Shown here: in pieces, positions 12,001 through 25,190 of the stretch
Position numbering within the stretch: the first letter of the stretch is position 1
Layout: each line of letters begins with the position of its first letter
Assembly: GCF_028769735.1 (NCBI RefSeq)
Contig: NC_088188.1
Coordinates: 4,735,001-4,799,000, forward strand
Direction: 5' to 3'
From: Zonotrichia leucophrys gambelii
Lineage: Eukaryota > Chordata > Aves > Passeriformes > Passerellidae
DNA length: 64,000 nt
Notes under the pieces: model-generated
The model's database searches: none
Seen by the model: only the letters and a program-made list of their open reading frames with translations
Told to the model about the DNA's origin: nothing
Program-made: the position numbers and the translations under genes

Positions 12001-15000
12001 ACCACACAATGGTGGGAACTGTGCACGTGTGTTTGCTTGGAACAAATCACAGGCTTGTCCCACCAGCAGCCAGCAGGAGAGATGTGGCAGACAGGACAGA
12101 CAGGAGATAAAAGCAGAGTGGTGAAGAGAAAAGCCAGCAACTTATTTGTAGGATAAAGACAAGAATTGGTGCATAAGGGCTTCTGCCGGCACAAGTGTTT
12201 TCCACAAAGACAGGCCAGGAGGCATTAGCAGAGCAGTTATCTGTTAGGAAAGAACAAAATTCCTAACAGCCCAACAAAGTCTGCTCCCAGAAGATGCCCA
12301 TATCCCTCTGCAATGAGTACAGGGTGCTGGGACTTTTTAGTTTCCTGAAAAGGAGGGTGGAGCAGAGTAAGAAACCATATGGCCCCAAAATAATCTCTCA
12401 CAGGCACATCCTATTCCATACTTGGGGTCCAATTTCAGAGCAGATACTGATTCATTTTTCAAGAGTCATCTGAAGTGTCTTTCATGTGCTCCTAGTACCT
12501 CATAGACTATTAATAGAGCAGTGTCATACCTGGAAGGACAATTTTGCTGCTCTGTGAGGCTGCACACAGAAAACTCCTCACAGGGACACACAAACACACC
12601 AAAGCCAGAGTTTGGTCAGTTCTTTGTGAATTGCTTGATAAGTGTGATCAAAAAAATTCCTTGGGGAGTCTCAATACTTTGTATTTCAGGGTTGGAGTTT
12701 GTTTCCTGACAAGCCTTGAGTGAATCCCAAAATATTCAATCAATGATCCAGCTCAGCATTGAGTAGCTTCCAGCTCCTTGCTGTTGCTGCTGAGTTACAG
12801 ATCCTGCAGAGCAGACTTTGCTTTGGGAGCTCCCAGACTTCCTGGAGTTGCATCAGAAGTCCAGTGAACACCACAAAATAGCCAGGTGTGAAAAATGACT
12901 TCTCCAGAACAAAAGAAATATGTTCACCATTGGGAGCCAGTGCCTGAACTGGAAAACAGCACTTTACTGAACTAGGAAATTCCTGTACAACTCATTGCTC
13001 ACCTATTTGTGAAAATACAATGAATCATGTGCTGGTCCCACTTGAGTCCAATTTTCTAATGATAACAAGAAACTTTTTCTGTCACCACTTAGATTTCAGA
13101 ACACCAAACCTAAAAATATTCCAGTCAAAGTCAAAGGTTTGGTTTGGTTTGATTCACCTCCTGATCATCCTTATTCCTGAATTTTGCCAGCCAAGATTGT
13201 AAGTTGAGAACCACAGTTTTATTGCCATGTTAGAGATGGTGGTGAAAGCTTCTAAATAAACAGAAACGTGTGGCACTGGAAATATATATCCATATCATGT
13301 GGGTGACAGAGCTGAGAAGTCCTGATTAACTGCTACAAGTCAAAGGAAGCTGCTTTTGGAAGCGACCATTCATTACAATCAAACCACTGCTGCTAAGGTA
13401 CAATTCAGAGGTTTAAATTTTAGCACTTCAGCCTGGATCTAAATAAGATCAAAGTCAGTCCAGGCAGCAAGTCAGAACAGCACAGCTCAGCCCCTTGCTG
13501 GAGCAGCATGACAGCATCATGTCCTTACATCTGTCACTTCTCAGGGTGAGTTCCAGGGGCTCTGTCACCAGCAAGAGACTCAAGGATGCCTCTCACCACA
13601 AACTGGGAGTGAATTCAGGCTTCTGCTCCTGCCTCTGTTGAGAGAAGGGTTGCTTTTGAAAACTTTCCAGTCTTATCCTGGGGAGCTGCATGACGTTATC
13701 TCAGTATCTGCACCAGTCCCCCAGCTACACTTAAGCTCCTATAAGAGGGATTGTTGTACATATTATGGTAATGTCATTTATTTATTTTACACGACTGGAA
13801 AATTTAAGGGCAACCACTTCACTTTTGTGCTGTGTAGATTAGAGTGTTCACAGTAACACCTGCTTACTGAACAGACAGCAAAAAAGCCTTATATTCCTTC
13901 TTTATTGCAATTTATTATTATAGCTTGAATGGTTCCTAGTGACTTCCTAAGATTAATGTTAATATTCTAATCGGAGTCTCCCCTCTGGAGTTTTATTGTG
14001 GATTTTGAACATTCATTTCATTTAGCATACACATGGGACCAAGTCTGGTGGTTCCAAAAATATTTGTAGTTGGAAATCACAGTGATTTTGTGTTAGGCTT
14101 GGTGCCAAGGAAATCACAAATCAGAAGTCTGTTATAGAGTAGTTCTAATTTCTTGGCATCAAAATTCCTCTTTATGTATGTGCATAGTGTGATGTTTTCC
14201 TGGGCTGTATGGCACTAACAATTAACTGAGAAATGCACTGCTTATCTATTTTCCAGGGTTTCTGGTGGAACTAGAGAGCTTGTCTAGCCAGCTGGGGATT
14301 CATAGGGATTTTATGGACTTCCTGTGTGAGCTGGAGCCTGCCTGTTGGATATGCATCACTCCATATCACAGCTGGTGTTTTCAACCAAAAGTGTGGAGTA
14401 GAAATTTCATCCCTGATTTTTTTTGGCTGGATTGATTGTTTAGTCTAGGAACTCTCAAGGAGACTTTCTAGGTGCTGGAATTCCTCTTATTCTTCAGTCA
14501 GCAGCTGATGCTGTGTGGTGAACATCAGAGTCTAGATTCACATCTTAGTGAGCAAAGATTTATGTTCCTCCTAACGCTCCTTGACGTTAATGAGTATTAC
14601 AGACTTGTATCCCCATGGATTTAGCTGAGAACATACCCCAGAGTGTGTGTGGAGTTTGTCATTAGGGTATCAGACTATTAAAACCAACAGAGAAATTCCA
14701 AGGGTAAGAAAGCAATTGGATCTCCTTCCTCCTCTCTGCTGGAGCACATGTGAGAGATGCACTTTAAATCTTCTCCTATTTCCAGCCCTCTCATGACTCC
14801 TGCACTCGTTTTTGGTTAATGACTTCAAAGAAGAATTGATTGCCACTTTTAAGGCACTTCCCATAACAACATTATGGGGAGTATGTTGCTGGAAGAGGAT
14901 ATTTCTGTAGCTTTATAGTGGTCTCTAATGAAGGAATTTCCATGTGGCTGGGGGAGAAAAGGGAGGATTTTTCCTCAGCTGGCTGTTTCAGGGATGGGAT

Positions 15001-15659
15001 CAATACAATGGGATGATCTTTACAGTCCTTATCTGGGGATTGTGACTCCTTAAAGAAGGACTGTGGGTGCTGGGATGTGCCACCTGAGAGCAGAGCAAAG
15101 GTGCAGAACCAAAGGCTGCTTCCTGCAGATCCATGTGCAGGTCCTTGCTCTCCCCTGCCCAGGGCTCCTGGTTTTAAGGATATTTTGGGTGGCACACAGC
15201 TGGCTGTATGATCTGGACATCTGGGGACAATTCAGCTGCAACCCAGATAAACCAGACACTAAAAACAGACTGCAGGATGTAAATTCAGTCTCCCCCAAAG
15301 CCACGTGTAACACTGACCTGTGGGACTGTCAGTGCAGAATCACCACATCCCTCAACCCCATGATCTACCTACAACAAACAACTTTGGAGCCAGGATTCTT
15401 GGATTTTCTTCCCAATATTTCAACCATAGGGCAGACACAATTACTGTGTGTCTGGCTGAAAGGAATTTTCTGGGTTGACACTTGTTACACATGAGGTTTA
15501 TTAGCCCTGTGTAATCCTGCCTATACCAGCACACTGAAAGATAGAAATAAAAACTTCATGTTTTCCCTCAGAGCCACTCGAGACCTTTTGGAGAAAATTT
15601 TCATAAGAGAACTCTAATTTAGCTAATTTGGAAGCACTGGCTCCTGAATCAGTTGCTCC
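9008..15659. other. Unique non-coding DNA, no gene recognised
   Basis: This 6.6 kb stretch contains only short chance frames (up to 143 codons, 15063-15494 +), none with a recognisable domain. About 11,505-11,700 is a mild candidate conserved block: AT-rich, with TAATTAAA and AACAATAAAG-type homeodomain and SOX-like motifs. 13,100-13,950 is AT-rich and non-descript. I see no mobile element with confidence. Confidence 0.5.
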
Positions 15660-15815
15660 CCTGGAAACACACCCATTGCTCCCTCAGTAAAAGGAAGAAA
15701 ACAATACTAACAGAGATTTCTAAAATACTTTGAGATCTGTGAATATAAAGGGCTGTCTGTAAAGTGTTTAGAAAACTTCAAAAAAAAAAGGTGCTACATA
15801 AATGCATATTTATTG
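15660..15815 (+). repeat. MIR-like (CORE-SINE) relic, plus strand
   Basis: Contains the typical 3' portion of amniote MIR elements: a CTCCCTCAGTAAAAGGAAG block (relic of CTCAGTTTCCCCATCTGTAA), then ACTTTGAGATCTGTGAATA at about 15,728, and a GTGCTACATAAATG block near 15,791. An A10 insertion interrupts it near 15,780. Such elements stopped moving long before birds diversified, so this is very old DNA. Confidence 0.55.
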
Positions 15816-18800
15816 CAGTGCTGACATTCTTGTGGCAGCTCTGAATGCAGAATCAAAAGCAGAGGGGGCAGAATGTAAGTCAGAATAAGAAACTGTCAGC
15901 TTTAGCCTCTATCTTAAACTTCTTTGAAATGTTGCAGACATTCAGAGAATCTAGTTTGCCAATATTGTATGTCCTACAGTAATTACACCAATCTGGAATA
16001 TAAATTTTCCTTCCCCCTTCTGAGAAAAGACAAAGCTCTTAGAGACACACACAAATGGAGCTCTTATCCCACAAACTTTAATGCCTGTTCCTAATGTCAG
16101 GCAGCAGAGCTGTCCCACTGATTTCAGTGGCTCTGCTCAGATGCATGTGTGGAAACATTTGTGTGATTAGAAGTTAATCATAATAAATGCCAGTTCATAA
16201 GAGATCCCTGTGTAAACAATCTATTTCTGCATGCAAGTGATGATTTTATTGCTGTTCTGTAATTCTGTGTAGAGGCTTTGTGAAGAAGTCTTATATTTTC
16301 TAAAGCACTAGAATGTTTCTGATAGTGTTTTTCATTGCTAGCTCTTTGGGGGCTAATTAAAAGAAATATCTGTTAAATTTATTCATTGCTTGGTTCCTTG
16401 AAAGCAAGAGGCACCTGGTGTAAACATTAAAAAGAAAATCAGGCAGCAGCCAGACCTCATCATATATTAGATGCATTAGGACACTTTATTTATAAATATG
16501 AAATTGGCTTTAATGACTTCAAAAGGAGGAAATGCCAGGGAGAGCATAATATGAGCAAGCTCAGTAAAGCTGTCATGAAGATGCCTAAATCCACAAAAAA
16601 TCTAGAAATTGTACTTACTCTCCCCTTCTCCTCTCAAATAGGAAGTGGCAATTCCAGCTCCAACTGGCAAAAATGCACATGAAGAACTGCAGCACTAACC
16701 AAGAGGAGCAGCAGATGAGATGGAGCACCAAGTGCCTGTCTGCAGTGGCAGTGCCATCAGTGGGAGATCAGAAATAGCTCATTTCTACTGCCCTGACTGA
16801 TTCATTGAAACAAACCCTGAATTTTGACCCCTATGATTTAAGGCAAAATCCTTAAGGATGTGAAATCCATCCTTCTGTTAGGACAACATTTAAAGAGGCA
16901 CTTACATTGAGCATATGCTTTACATTCATTTGGCTTTAGTTTCAAACAGGCTTAGCACTGTTTCATTCTGTTCCCATTACAGGCTTCAATAAATCAGTAA
17001 TGAACAGTGACTCAATACCTTATAATCCAGCCTGCATTCAGCCCTGTCCCACAGAAAGATGCAATAAATTAGTGATCAGTAGACTGTGCAAGTGAGGAAT
17101 ATCAGCAAAAAGTTCTCCTTCATGAAGAAAAAGATTTACTTTAGAAGTAGATTTCACCTTAGGACGCGTTATTGCAACAACATGCTGATTTGAGAAAGGT
17201 ATTTCACAGGAGTAAATCTGATGTTAGTGAGATCAATGACCACTTTTAGTGGGAGGAACCACAGCATCTTTTCTCATTTAAAGAGCTGAAGTTTTGAGCC
17301 AGGTGTAATACATAGGAAAGTGTCCAAAGAGGTTGAAAGATTTATGTTACAGGACTTTCATCCACTGCTATTTGGGCACTTAGAAAAAGTGCTAAGTAAA
17401 AAGAAAGTTTGACCAAAAATGATGAAAGAGCAAACTGATTTTGATAAAACAAGAATCAGGATTTCATTCCAAGTTCACCAGGTATGTGACAATCTAAGAC
17501 AAGCCACAGATTGTATCAGGTCTCCAATGGACCTGATTGCTCCTACACCTCTTCTAAGTGACACTTGAAACAATTGGCCATGAACAGGAAGAAATTGCTT
17601 CAATCCTGGTTGGGAAAAAAATCTTTCAGCTGTTGTTCTCTTCATTCCACAGAGTGCAGAACAGTTCCTAGATAAGCAGTGTGAGGAAGGCAGGTAGAAG
17701 CATTTTTAGCATTTTTTGCACTGCACAGACTGATCCTATGGGCAGGGAATGTGACTGCATGGTCAGAATGCAGGAGAGAAATTAAGAATCTGTAGTCTAG
17801 GGATGTTTTCTGACCTGCTGGAATCCCATAAGTGTGATCTTTCCAAAGAGTGATTTCCCAGTTTTAAGAAGCAGAGTTTTGTTGACTTCTTTAATCACAC
17901 CAGAGGCGCCTTGTTTCTAGGGCAGGAACTTTCCTCATGCCCTTGCAAAGAAAACAAACAGGCATTGGTTTTCCATCCTGCCCTGACCTTTGGAAGTTAC
18001 CATCTCTGCCAGTTCTACACTTTCTGGCCCTGGAGAGACCAGTTCAACCCTGAGTGAGGGAACTGAGCCACCTCTGGAGTCACCATCACACCTCCTGCAG
18101 GTGTTTTCCTTGGAGGCCACTCCATCCAACAACTAACCAGGTCTGACCCTGCGTAACTTGGGAGAGCCAAGCAGGAGGATTGTCCAAACCTCCAAAATCA
18201 AATGTGAAACCCACAGAGCCTCAGAGGAGCCCGAGCAGGAGGAGCTGCAGCCGGAGACACTGACCAGAGCAGAACTGGACACCAGAGCAGTGTGGTGTGG
18301 CACCAACCCTCCAGCCCAGGGGACTTCAGGGACTTGTCCAAGTGACTGCAGGGACAGACCCTGGCTGAGTTCAGGTTGAGAATAAGGCCAGACGAGGGGG
18401 AGCTGCAGAGATTGTAAGTTATAAAATGATTCATTCCTATGAGCCCTGTGTGTGAGGCTTCTGCTTCCCCCAAGCCAGGTGACATTTAACCACAAAAATA
18501 TTTAAGGTGCTTTTTAGAGGGATCTGCATCACTGACTATGATAAAATACAGGGGTGTGGGAGAGTCAGGATGCAGCTTTTTCAGTGCAGCTCCACATGAA
18601 GGGGGAAAAAAAGGCAATAAAAAGGAAGTCTTGGCATAAGGAAAACATCCCAATGAAATCCTGTCTTTTAATCTTGGCCACAATCTCTTCTCATCATCTT
18701 TCCTGCTTTTTAATGCTCTGCTGCACTTTTTATATTGTTCACTTTATCAACTTCACCTGTCTCAAAAGTCAATAAAAGCAGAGGCCACAGTTTTAAAATC

Positions 18801-19593
18801 CAGGCAAATGAACTGAGGCACCAAATTTCTCAACTTCTCCAGAGGTGCTGACTGCTCACAACTGTCAGGAGCAGCAACACAACCTGTGGGTGATCAGTGT
18901 CTTTAAAAATCACTTAAGTGCTTGAAGAGGAACAAAACTGGAAAACACAGAGGATAATACTTTCAAAAGCTTCTGACTCAAGAGTCACTATTTTACTTTC
19001 AGAAGTGATTTGAGCACTTGGGAGTTCAAGAACTACTTAAAAATCAAGTGTATTCTGAAATGCATAATACTTTCTGTGTATGGTGTACAGATACCTCTTC
19101 TGCTAATGTACTAACCCAGAAGTTCCAGGCCTCTCTCAGAGAAGATCCAATATATTGAAATTCCAGTCCAGGATTGGCCACACTGTCACCTACAGGAGCT
19201 CCATCAATATTCTAATGGGAAAGTAGCTTTCCATGTTATTGCCTGAGGACACCTCAGTAGAAGAATGACCCAAACAACATTATACTGATTGCTGTTGAAC
19301 AACCTGAGGAAAACTCTCCTGCACTTTTTTAGTGCCTCTGATGGAAAATGCTTTTTTACCATTTTTTTCCTGACATCTGTTCATTGTGGGCACACAGTTT
19401 GGGGTGATTGGGCTGGGGCTGTGCCTGAGCCTCATCCCCAATGAGCTCCAGCTGTGAAAAGCAGGTGAGCAGCTCATTGAAAGCAATGAGCCATGGAGTG
19501 CCCAGGTGCACTGAGCAACCACCAAAGGGAACAGAGGGCACACAGGTGCATTGCATGAACATGAGGGGTGTAAAAAAGGGCTGAGAACAGGAA
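15816..19593. other. Unique non-coding DNA with a candidate conserved block
   Basis: 16,200-16,560 is AT-rich and motif-dense (TAATTAAAAGAAATAT near 16,353, CATATATTAGATGCATTAGG near 16,460). It has the look of a constrained enhancer-like element, but this is composition only. A partly palindromic CCACTGATTTCAGTGG at 16,117-16,132 is typical of ancient amniote repeats. 17,900-18,500 is GC-richer with overlapping chance frames on both strands. No exon is recognised. Confidence 0.35.
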
Positions 19594-19741
19594 GGACAGA
19601 TGCCTGCAGCCTTTTGAGGTGGGTTGATGTTACTCTGTCTGGGCAGATGCTTGAAGCCTTCTGATGAGGTGTGGTGTTACTCTGTTTGGGTGAATGCTTG
19701 AAGCTTTCCAAAATGGTGTGATGGCCCTCTGTGTGTTGTGG
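19594..19741 (+). repeat. 47-bp minisatellite, about 3 diverged copies
   Basis: The block GTTACTCTGTCTGGGCAGAT at 19629 recurs 47 bp later at 19676 with a few changes. A third, more diverged unit lies on each side of this pair (starting near 19,598 and ending near 19,741). The minus-strand 156-codon frame at 19280-19750 owes part of its length to this repeat and shows matching repeated peptide blocks, so it should not be read as a gene. Confidence 0.8.
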
Positions 19742-22084
19742 CTGTCTCAACTGTGATAGTTTAGTTCATCTCTAAGGCAGCTGTGGAGTCAGTGTCCCAC
19801 TATGAGGTATGTGAGCTTCTAGACCTCTCTGAGCAGGAGGAAGAGATTGCAAAGTGCACAGAGACAGCAAAGACACTCATGTCATGGCTTAAGCCAGCTT
19901 GTTGATAGAGGAGTTTTACAGCTGTCATTAGTGAAATGGAGAAGAGGCTGCTGACACAAGCTCACACCACTGACAGCCATAGATCAGGAAAAAAAATCTC
20001 AGCACATGGCAGCATTTCACTGCTGAGCTGTTGGCCTGGAACTCTGTTAATATTTATCCAATGTGCTGATCTTTAACATTTGGATTGCTGCTGGTAGCAG
20101 GGATTCCAACCAGCCTGAGGCCTTCACAAGGTGAGTGTGGTGTGTGGCCAGGGGCAGATTACAGCTTGGTAAGTCCTGCCAAGAGTCCAGAGGCATCTGC
20201 AGCTGAAGGGGTCAATCAGCTTGGGCCTCCTTGGGCTGAGCTGCCTGGATCTTCAGCAGCTCCTGGAGGCACTGGGGAGGCTGGGGTGCTGCAGGTGTGG
20301 TTTGCAAATAACCCATCTTTACATCAGCAATGTGCTCAGTGTCTTAGACAGAACAGCTTGGTCTTGCCTCTGGAACAGAAGATTCCAGGTCAAGTGTTCT
20401 GATGCCACCATCATTGCCCATCCCTGTAAGAGTTATCTAGAGCACTGGGGTTAATATCTTTGAAGTATTCAGGTTTCAAGCCTTTTCTCCTTGGAAAGGC
20501 ATGTTTTTAATAGAAAGGCACATGCTATTTTCTCTTTCACTGTCTCTAAAGAGGAGGAAGGTTCTCTGTTACTGTTTTAGAATCTCTTTTCTCTGATTCA
20601 GTTCAAGCACTTTCTTTGGAACAGCACTTAAGTGTTTCTTCCTTAATTTAGACAAGGTTTAAATGAGTTCAAGCTCTTTCTTCAGAACAGCACTTTAGTG
20701 TTTCTTCCTTAATTTAGACAAGATTTAAGTCACATATTTTGATGCATTCATTTTTCTTTGGTTTTCTTTTGCACAGAGAACCTGTTGGCTTTCAGTTCTT
20801 TAACACCATCCACCACTCCTAATTCAATCCTAGCCAAAAAAATTTTCTCAGTTTGCTTCCTGGCCTGATGTGCTGCTTAGATCTCCCTCACTGCCAGAAG
20901 CCTTCCCCTCTTCTGCTATTCATCACAGCAATTTCACATGCTCTCTTCAGCTGTTCTCTCCACGGGCTGGTGAAGCTGGTACGGTTATTATCCTCTTTAT
21001 CCTGTACAAAGTTTAAAAAAAAAGATTATTTATGGATAACACTGGGGACCACCCATACAGCAAGAAAAATTGAGAAAAACCTGTTGTTTTCATGCTTTGG
21101 GCAGTTACACACATGCTTAGCTTGGATCAGACAGTCCTTCCCATTTGACTTCTGTTCTCTGTAAATATTTGTAGCTTTGCTGATCAAGCAGTGCTGGATT
21201 TCTCAGCTGGGCCTCCATATGGACCATAAGCTGTGGCACTGGATTATAGAACCTCATTCAATAACAAGCCTTCTTGAATAGTTGTTTGTTTCATTCTCTA
21301 ATTTGGTCATGAAAAATCTGTTTAGGAATCAAATGGCAGAACAAAGTCTCCAAATGCAGCTGCTTTGGCTGTAGTATTGATTGCTCTGAGGCCCATGGCA
21401 ATAGTAATAAGGGCTCCAATGTGTGATTATTTTTTATTGATTGTGACCTAAATGCAATAATTTGTGTAGAGGAAATGGCAAAAATGTGGAGGACTTTTTA
21501 TATATTGTGTGATTTCTATTTAATGCACCTTATTTTTGTTTGTCTGGTTTTGCTCATGAACAAAGCACATTTCTTGTTTGTGCCTGCCCTGGCTGTGCAC
21601 AGAGAAGCTTCTGAGGATGGGCTGAGTGCTCTGACCATGGCACAAACTGTAATAACCTGAAGGAGGGAGCAGGGTGAGCACGTGCCCAGGGCTGGGGATC
21701 TGGAGTACGCAGAGAGGAGATGGATCCCAGAAATCCTGTGACCAGCCACAGTTTTGGTGAGGGATCTGAACATCTGACTCTGAGCTCAGCCTCCCTGGCT
21801 TGCCCCTGACCCAGATTTCCAGTGGGACACCCAGAGAATTGTCACCCTGTGTGCCCTGCAATGATTTTCCATCCACCTGCACACACCTCAGCCACAGCAA
21901 AGTTTCACTCTTGACTCGGAAGTCAAAGCTGTTGGCCACTTGTAAGTTCTCCAGTTTGCAATCAGTTTCTTCCCTAAAGATAAAATGTTACTAAGAGGAA
22001 AAAGACACAGAAAAATAAGGTTGACTTCAGACCTCAGTTTTACAGCTTTTTCCCTCTTGGAGCTAACAGCAGCTCTAATACCTC
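19742..22084. other. Unique non-coding DNA
   Basis: Apart from the 66-bp tandem duplication at about 20.6-20.7 kb, nothing is recognised here. 21,400-21,540 is AT-rich and 21,660-21,900 GC-richer. Open frames (up to 139 codons, 21520-21939 minus) have no recognisable domain and overlap other frames. Confidence 0.5.
20601..20731 (+). repeat. 66-bp tandem duplication
   Basis: Two adjacent copies begin with GTTCAAGC at 20601 and 20667. They share GTGTTTCTTCCTTAATTTAG and TAGACAAGRTTTAA, with only about seven differences over 65 bp. This is a direct segmental duplication of local sequence, not a known transposon. Confidence 0.9.
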
Positions 22085-22245
22085 CCTTTTGCCCATGGAA
22101 CTCAAAGTGCTTTACAAAGGCAACAAACATCACTGACAGCACTTTAGAGTGAGGGAAGCAGGAGCACAAAGGGGAAAGTTATTTATCTGAGAACCCTTCA
22201 GGAGACCAACAGCAGAGGTAGGAATACAAGCAGTAATCTGCTGTC
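22085..22245 (-). repeat. MIR-like relic, minus strand
   Basis: Reads in inverted orientation as the 3' half of an amniote MIR: CTCAAAGTGCTTTACAAAGG at about 22,101, then after a variable segment GCACAAAGGGGAAAGTTATT at about 22,164 (relic of the conserved core before TTAAGTGACTTGCCC). Heavily diverged. Confidence 0.5.
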
Positions 22246-25123
22246 TAGGAAAGTTGATCCCTGGACATGCTGCTTAAAGTGGTCACATTTCTAATGCCAA
22301 TAAAATCCGTGTTTTCAACCTCTCTGACCCCCTTATCAGTTTTTCCCTCCCTTCTCAGTATACACATTCCCAGTTAGCCATCATGTGACAGTGAAAGTCC
22401 CTCTGGGATGGACTTACTGCTTCTATTGCTAAAGCTGCTTTTTCCAGGCCTCTTTCTTAGGTTCAGGTTCTGGTGTTTATGAGATAAATTTTATGTTTTG
22501 TGCAAAGCAGGGAGATTAGGCGTGGGGGAGGTTCAATATGTTCAATAGGTAGTTGAGACAACATCTTCTATATAAAGATTATTTCAAAACTGCCCTCGGT
22601 GCAAGCTGCAGCTGAATTTAAATGCAGCCTTGGCTTTTTTGCAATTTCCTGCCAGAAGAGCAGCTCTCAAGCTGTTTTGAAATAAAAAGACACAAATGCT
22701 GGAAGGAGGCAAGTGGGCAATTGACCTCATCAGAGCTCAGTGTTGGTGTTTGTCAGGCATTTTCCAACTAAAGGGGTTTAGGTTTTTTCCATTCTTTTGG
22801 GGGGCAGGGGGAAAGAAAATCCTGATTTCTCAGAACTGAAACATTTTGCAGGAAACACATAATTTTCACAAAAAGCTTTCTGTGAAGAATCTTTCCTGCT
22901 CAGCTTGAGACTGATGGACAAAAACTGATTGGGAAAGGATCCCAGCGTGGCCAGTGGTCGGCACATTCCCTGGTTATGTGAATTTTCACAATGTGATACA
23001 GGAAAGGTTGAGTTAGCTCCAAATAAAGCAGAGCAAGGATTTGACAGAGTCTTCCCGGAGCCACTGCAAATATCCCAAACTTGGAGTCATCTTCTCTGTC
23101 CCAAGAAATGGGATTTTCATGAAGTCAGGACCAACCCAACAAGATCAATTGTGCTCAACAGATTGATCCCACTAAAGGAGGTGTTTTAGATCATGAACTC
23201 TGGTCTCTACATCCTATAGAAATATCCCCAGGCTTTGGCATGCTGGGAGCTGAACCTGTTTGCTCACTTGCTCTTCCTTCCTTCTTATTTTCATTTTGAT
23301 GAGACAAAAACTCTAAAACATCCCCATTTTCCCTAAAACATGTTTTGCTTTCTAGCCAGCTTTATTCAGCATTTTAGAAGAGAGTCCTTGGTCTGATACC
23401 AGACATTTAACATGTGCCCCACTTTGAGGCTGCTACTGACACCAAATCTAAAAAATAAAAAACCAAAATAATACACATAGAATGAGAAGCATTTTCTCTT
23501 ACCTTACCAGGCTGTGAATCAAACCCCATGCTTCAATATTTTCCCAAAAAGTGTCATTGAGTTTGTTTGCTTGTTTAATAGAAAATAAAATATGTTCTTT
23601 ACAGTGAAACATCATTTAGAGAAGCAGGAGCCCACATGGGAAAGGCCCCTGAGCTGCTGCTCTGCCTTTTGTACATTGCTGTTTGTTGATTTTTTTGTTC
23701 CTAGTCCTGGAGAAAGACTGGCAGGAATTGTGCAGGGTCCTTGCAGAGCTGGGAGCAGATGATCCCTTTGCTGCTGGAGAACAGAACTCCCTTCAGCTGC
23801 TCCTCACTGTGGGTGAGGAACTGCAAACCTCTGTGGGATGCACCAGGTGAGGGGAAATCAGGGAGATCTCAGCAAGAAAGGCTTCAAATCACCAATATCA
23901 AATTTTTAATTTCACCAATTTCAAATTTCAGTGTCCCATTTTCCAATAGTTAGATCTCTCTTTCCAAAACTGCTCAGACACACAGGAGGGATGATGCTGA
24001 CAAAAGTTTCTTTAACCTGTTCAAGTTCCCTTTTGGAAAGAAGCTCTTCCCCAACCCTACCACTATAAAATAATGTTTTACTCAAAGCTAATTCTTTTAA
24101 ATTAGGGTCTACATTTACATAGAAGTAAGGATGGCAATTTGAAAGAGTATTAGCTGAGAGGTGCTGAAGAATAATGGCATTTTTCTGTCATTACTATGAG
24201 GAGGAAAGGAAACTGTACATCACATGAAAGGCTGACCAGCTGCTCCTGTTACATAATGGATGGGGACATTGCTGATTCAATAAATGCTAAGAATACAGAA
24301 ATTTATCTACAAAGACAGATACTCTTGTGTCCACATTAAGACTTTACTAAAATATATGACAGAAATATACCACATATTTCCTGGATATTTCTCTTTGCAT
24401 GCTGGTTTATTTCATCTCTTTTCTCCTCAATTCTTTTTACAGGCACTGAAGAGGAGCAGTGGGGGGAGATTGGTGCTCTAGCAAGCAAGGACCTCATCTT
24501 AACCACATAATAGGGGAAAAATAATTTCCAGACTAAAGAACTAAACTTTGCACAGCACTTACTGAACCTGAGTAAGATTTAAAACCTGAGTGGAGTGGCA
24601 GGCAGATCTGAGCCCACCTTCAGAGAGAGTGGCGGCAAATGAGGGGGAACCCAAGAAGTAATGGGCAGATAAACACTCAGTTCCTTCTGTCAGTAAATTT
24701 ACAACATACTCAAGGAAGACATCAAAAAAAAAACTCCTCAGACAAATTCTGAGTAAGTTGTCAAAGAAAGAAAAAGAAAAAGGATGAAAACTCTTATTTA
24801 AACAAAAAAAAAAATCAACATTTGTTAAATAAAACAAAACATGGTGCTGAGCTTGCAGCTGAATTCAAAGACAATTCTACAGGTACCTGGAAGAAGTGTT
24901 GGGAGAGAGAAAACTTTTATTTCCCACACACGTCTGGTGCTTACATATCAGAACTGGATATTTACTGAGGTGAGATTACCTCATGCTGGACTCTGTTTAA
25001 TTCCTGTCCTGTCCTTTGCAGAATTCAGTTCTGGTTGTACAAAATACTCCAAAATGTGTAAAACAGTGACATGAAGAGAAAGACAATTAAATCTGCTGGT
25101 GCAGGTAGGCTCGTGAAGGTGCC

Positions 25124-25124
<1 letters not shown>
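22246..25124. other. Unique non-coding DNA
   Basis: Mostly AT-rich sequence without recognised elements. 23,890-23,935 has a small imperfect AT-rich repetition (CAAATTT/TTTCACCAAT types). 24,720-24,835 has several A-rich runs. No frame exceeds 92 codons. Confidence 0.5.
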
Positions 25125-25176
<52 letters not shown>

Positions 25177-25190
25177 ATATATATATATAT
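25125..25190 (+). repeat. Compound microsatellite (CTAT)13 (TA)n
   Basis: Thirteen uninterrupted CTAT units run from 25125 to 25176 and pass directly into a pure TA tract to 25190, followed by a T run. Uninterrupted tetranucleotide arrays of this length are usually highly polymorphic. The adjoining TA tract probably arose from the ATCT array by mutation. Confidence 0.98.
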
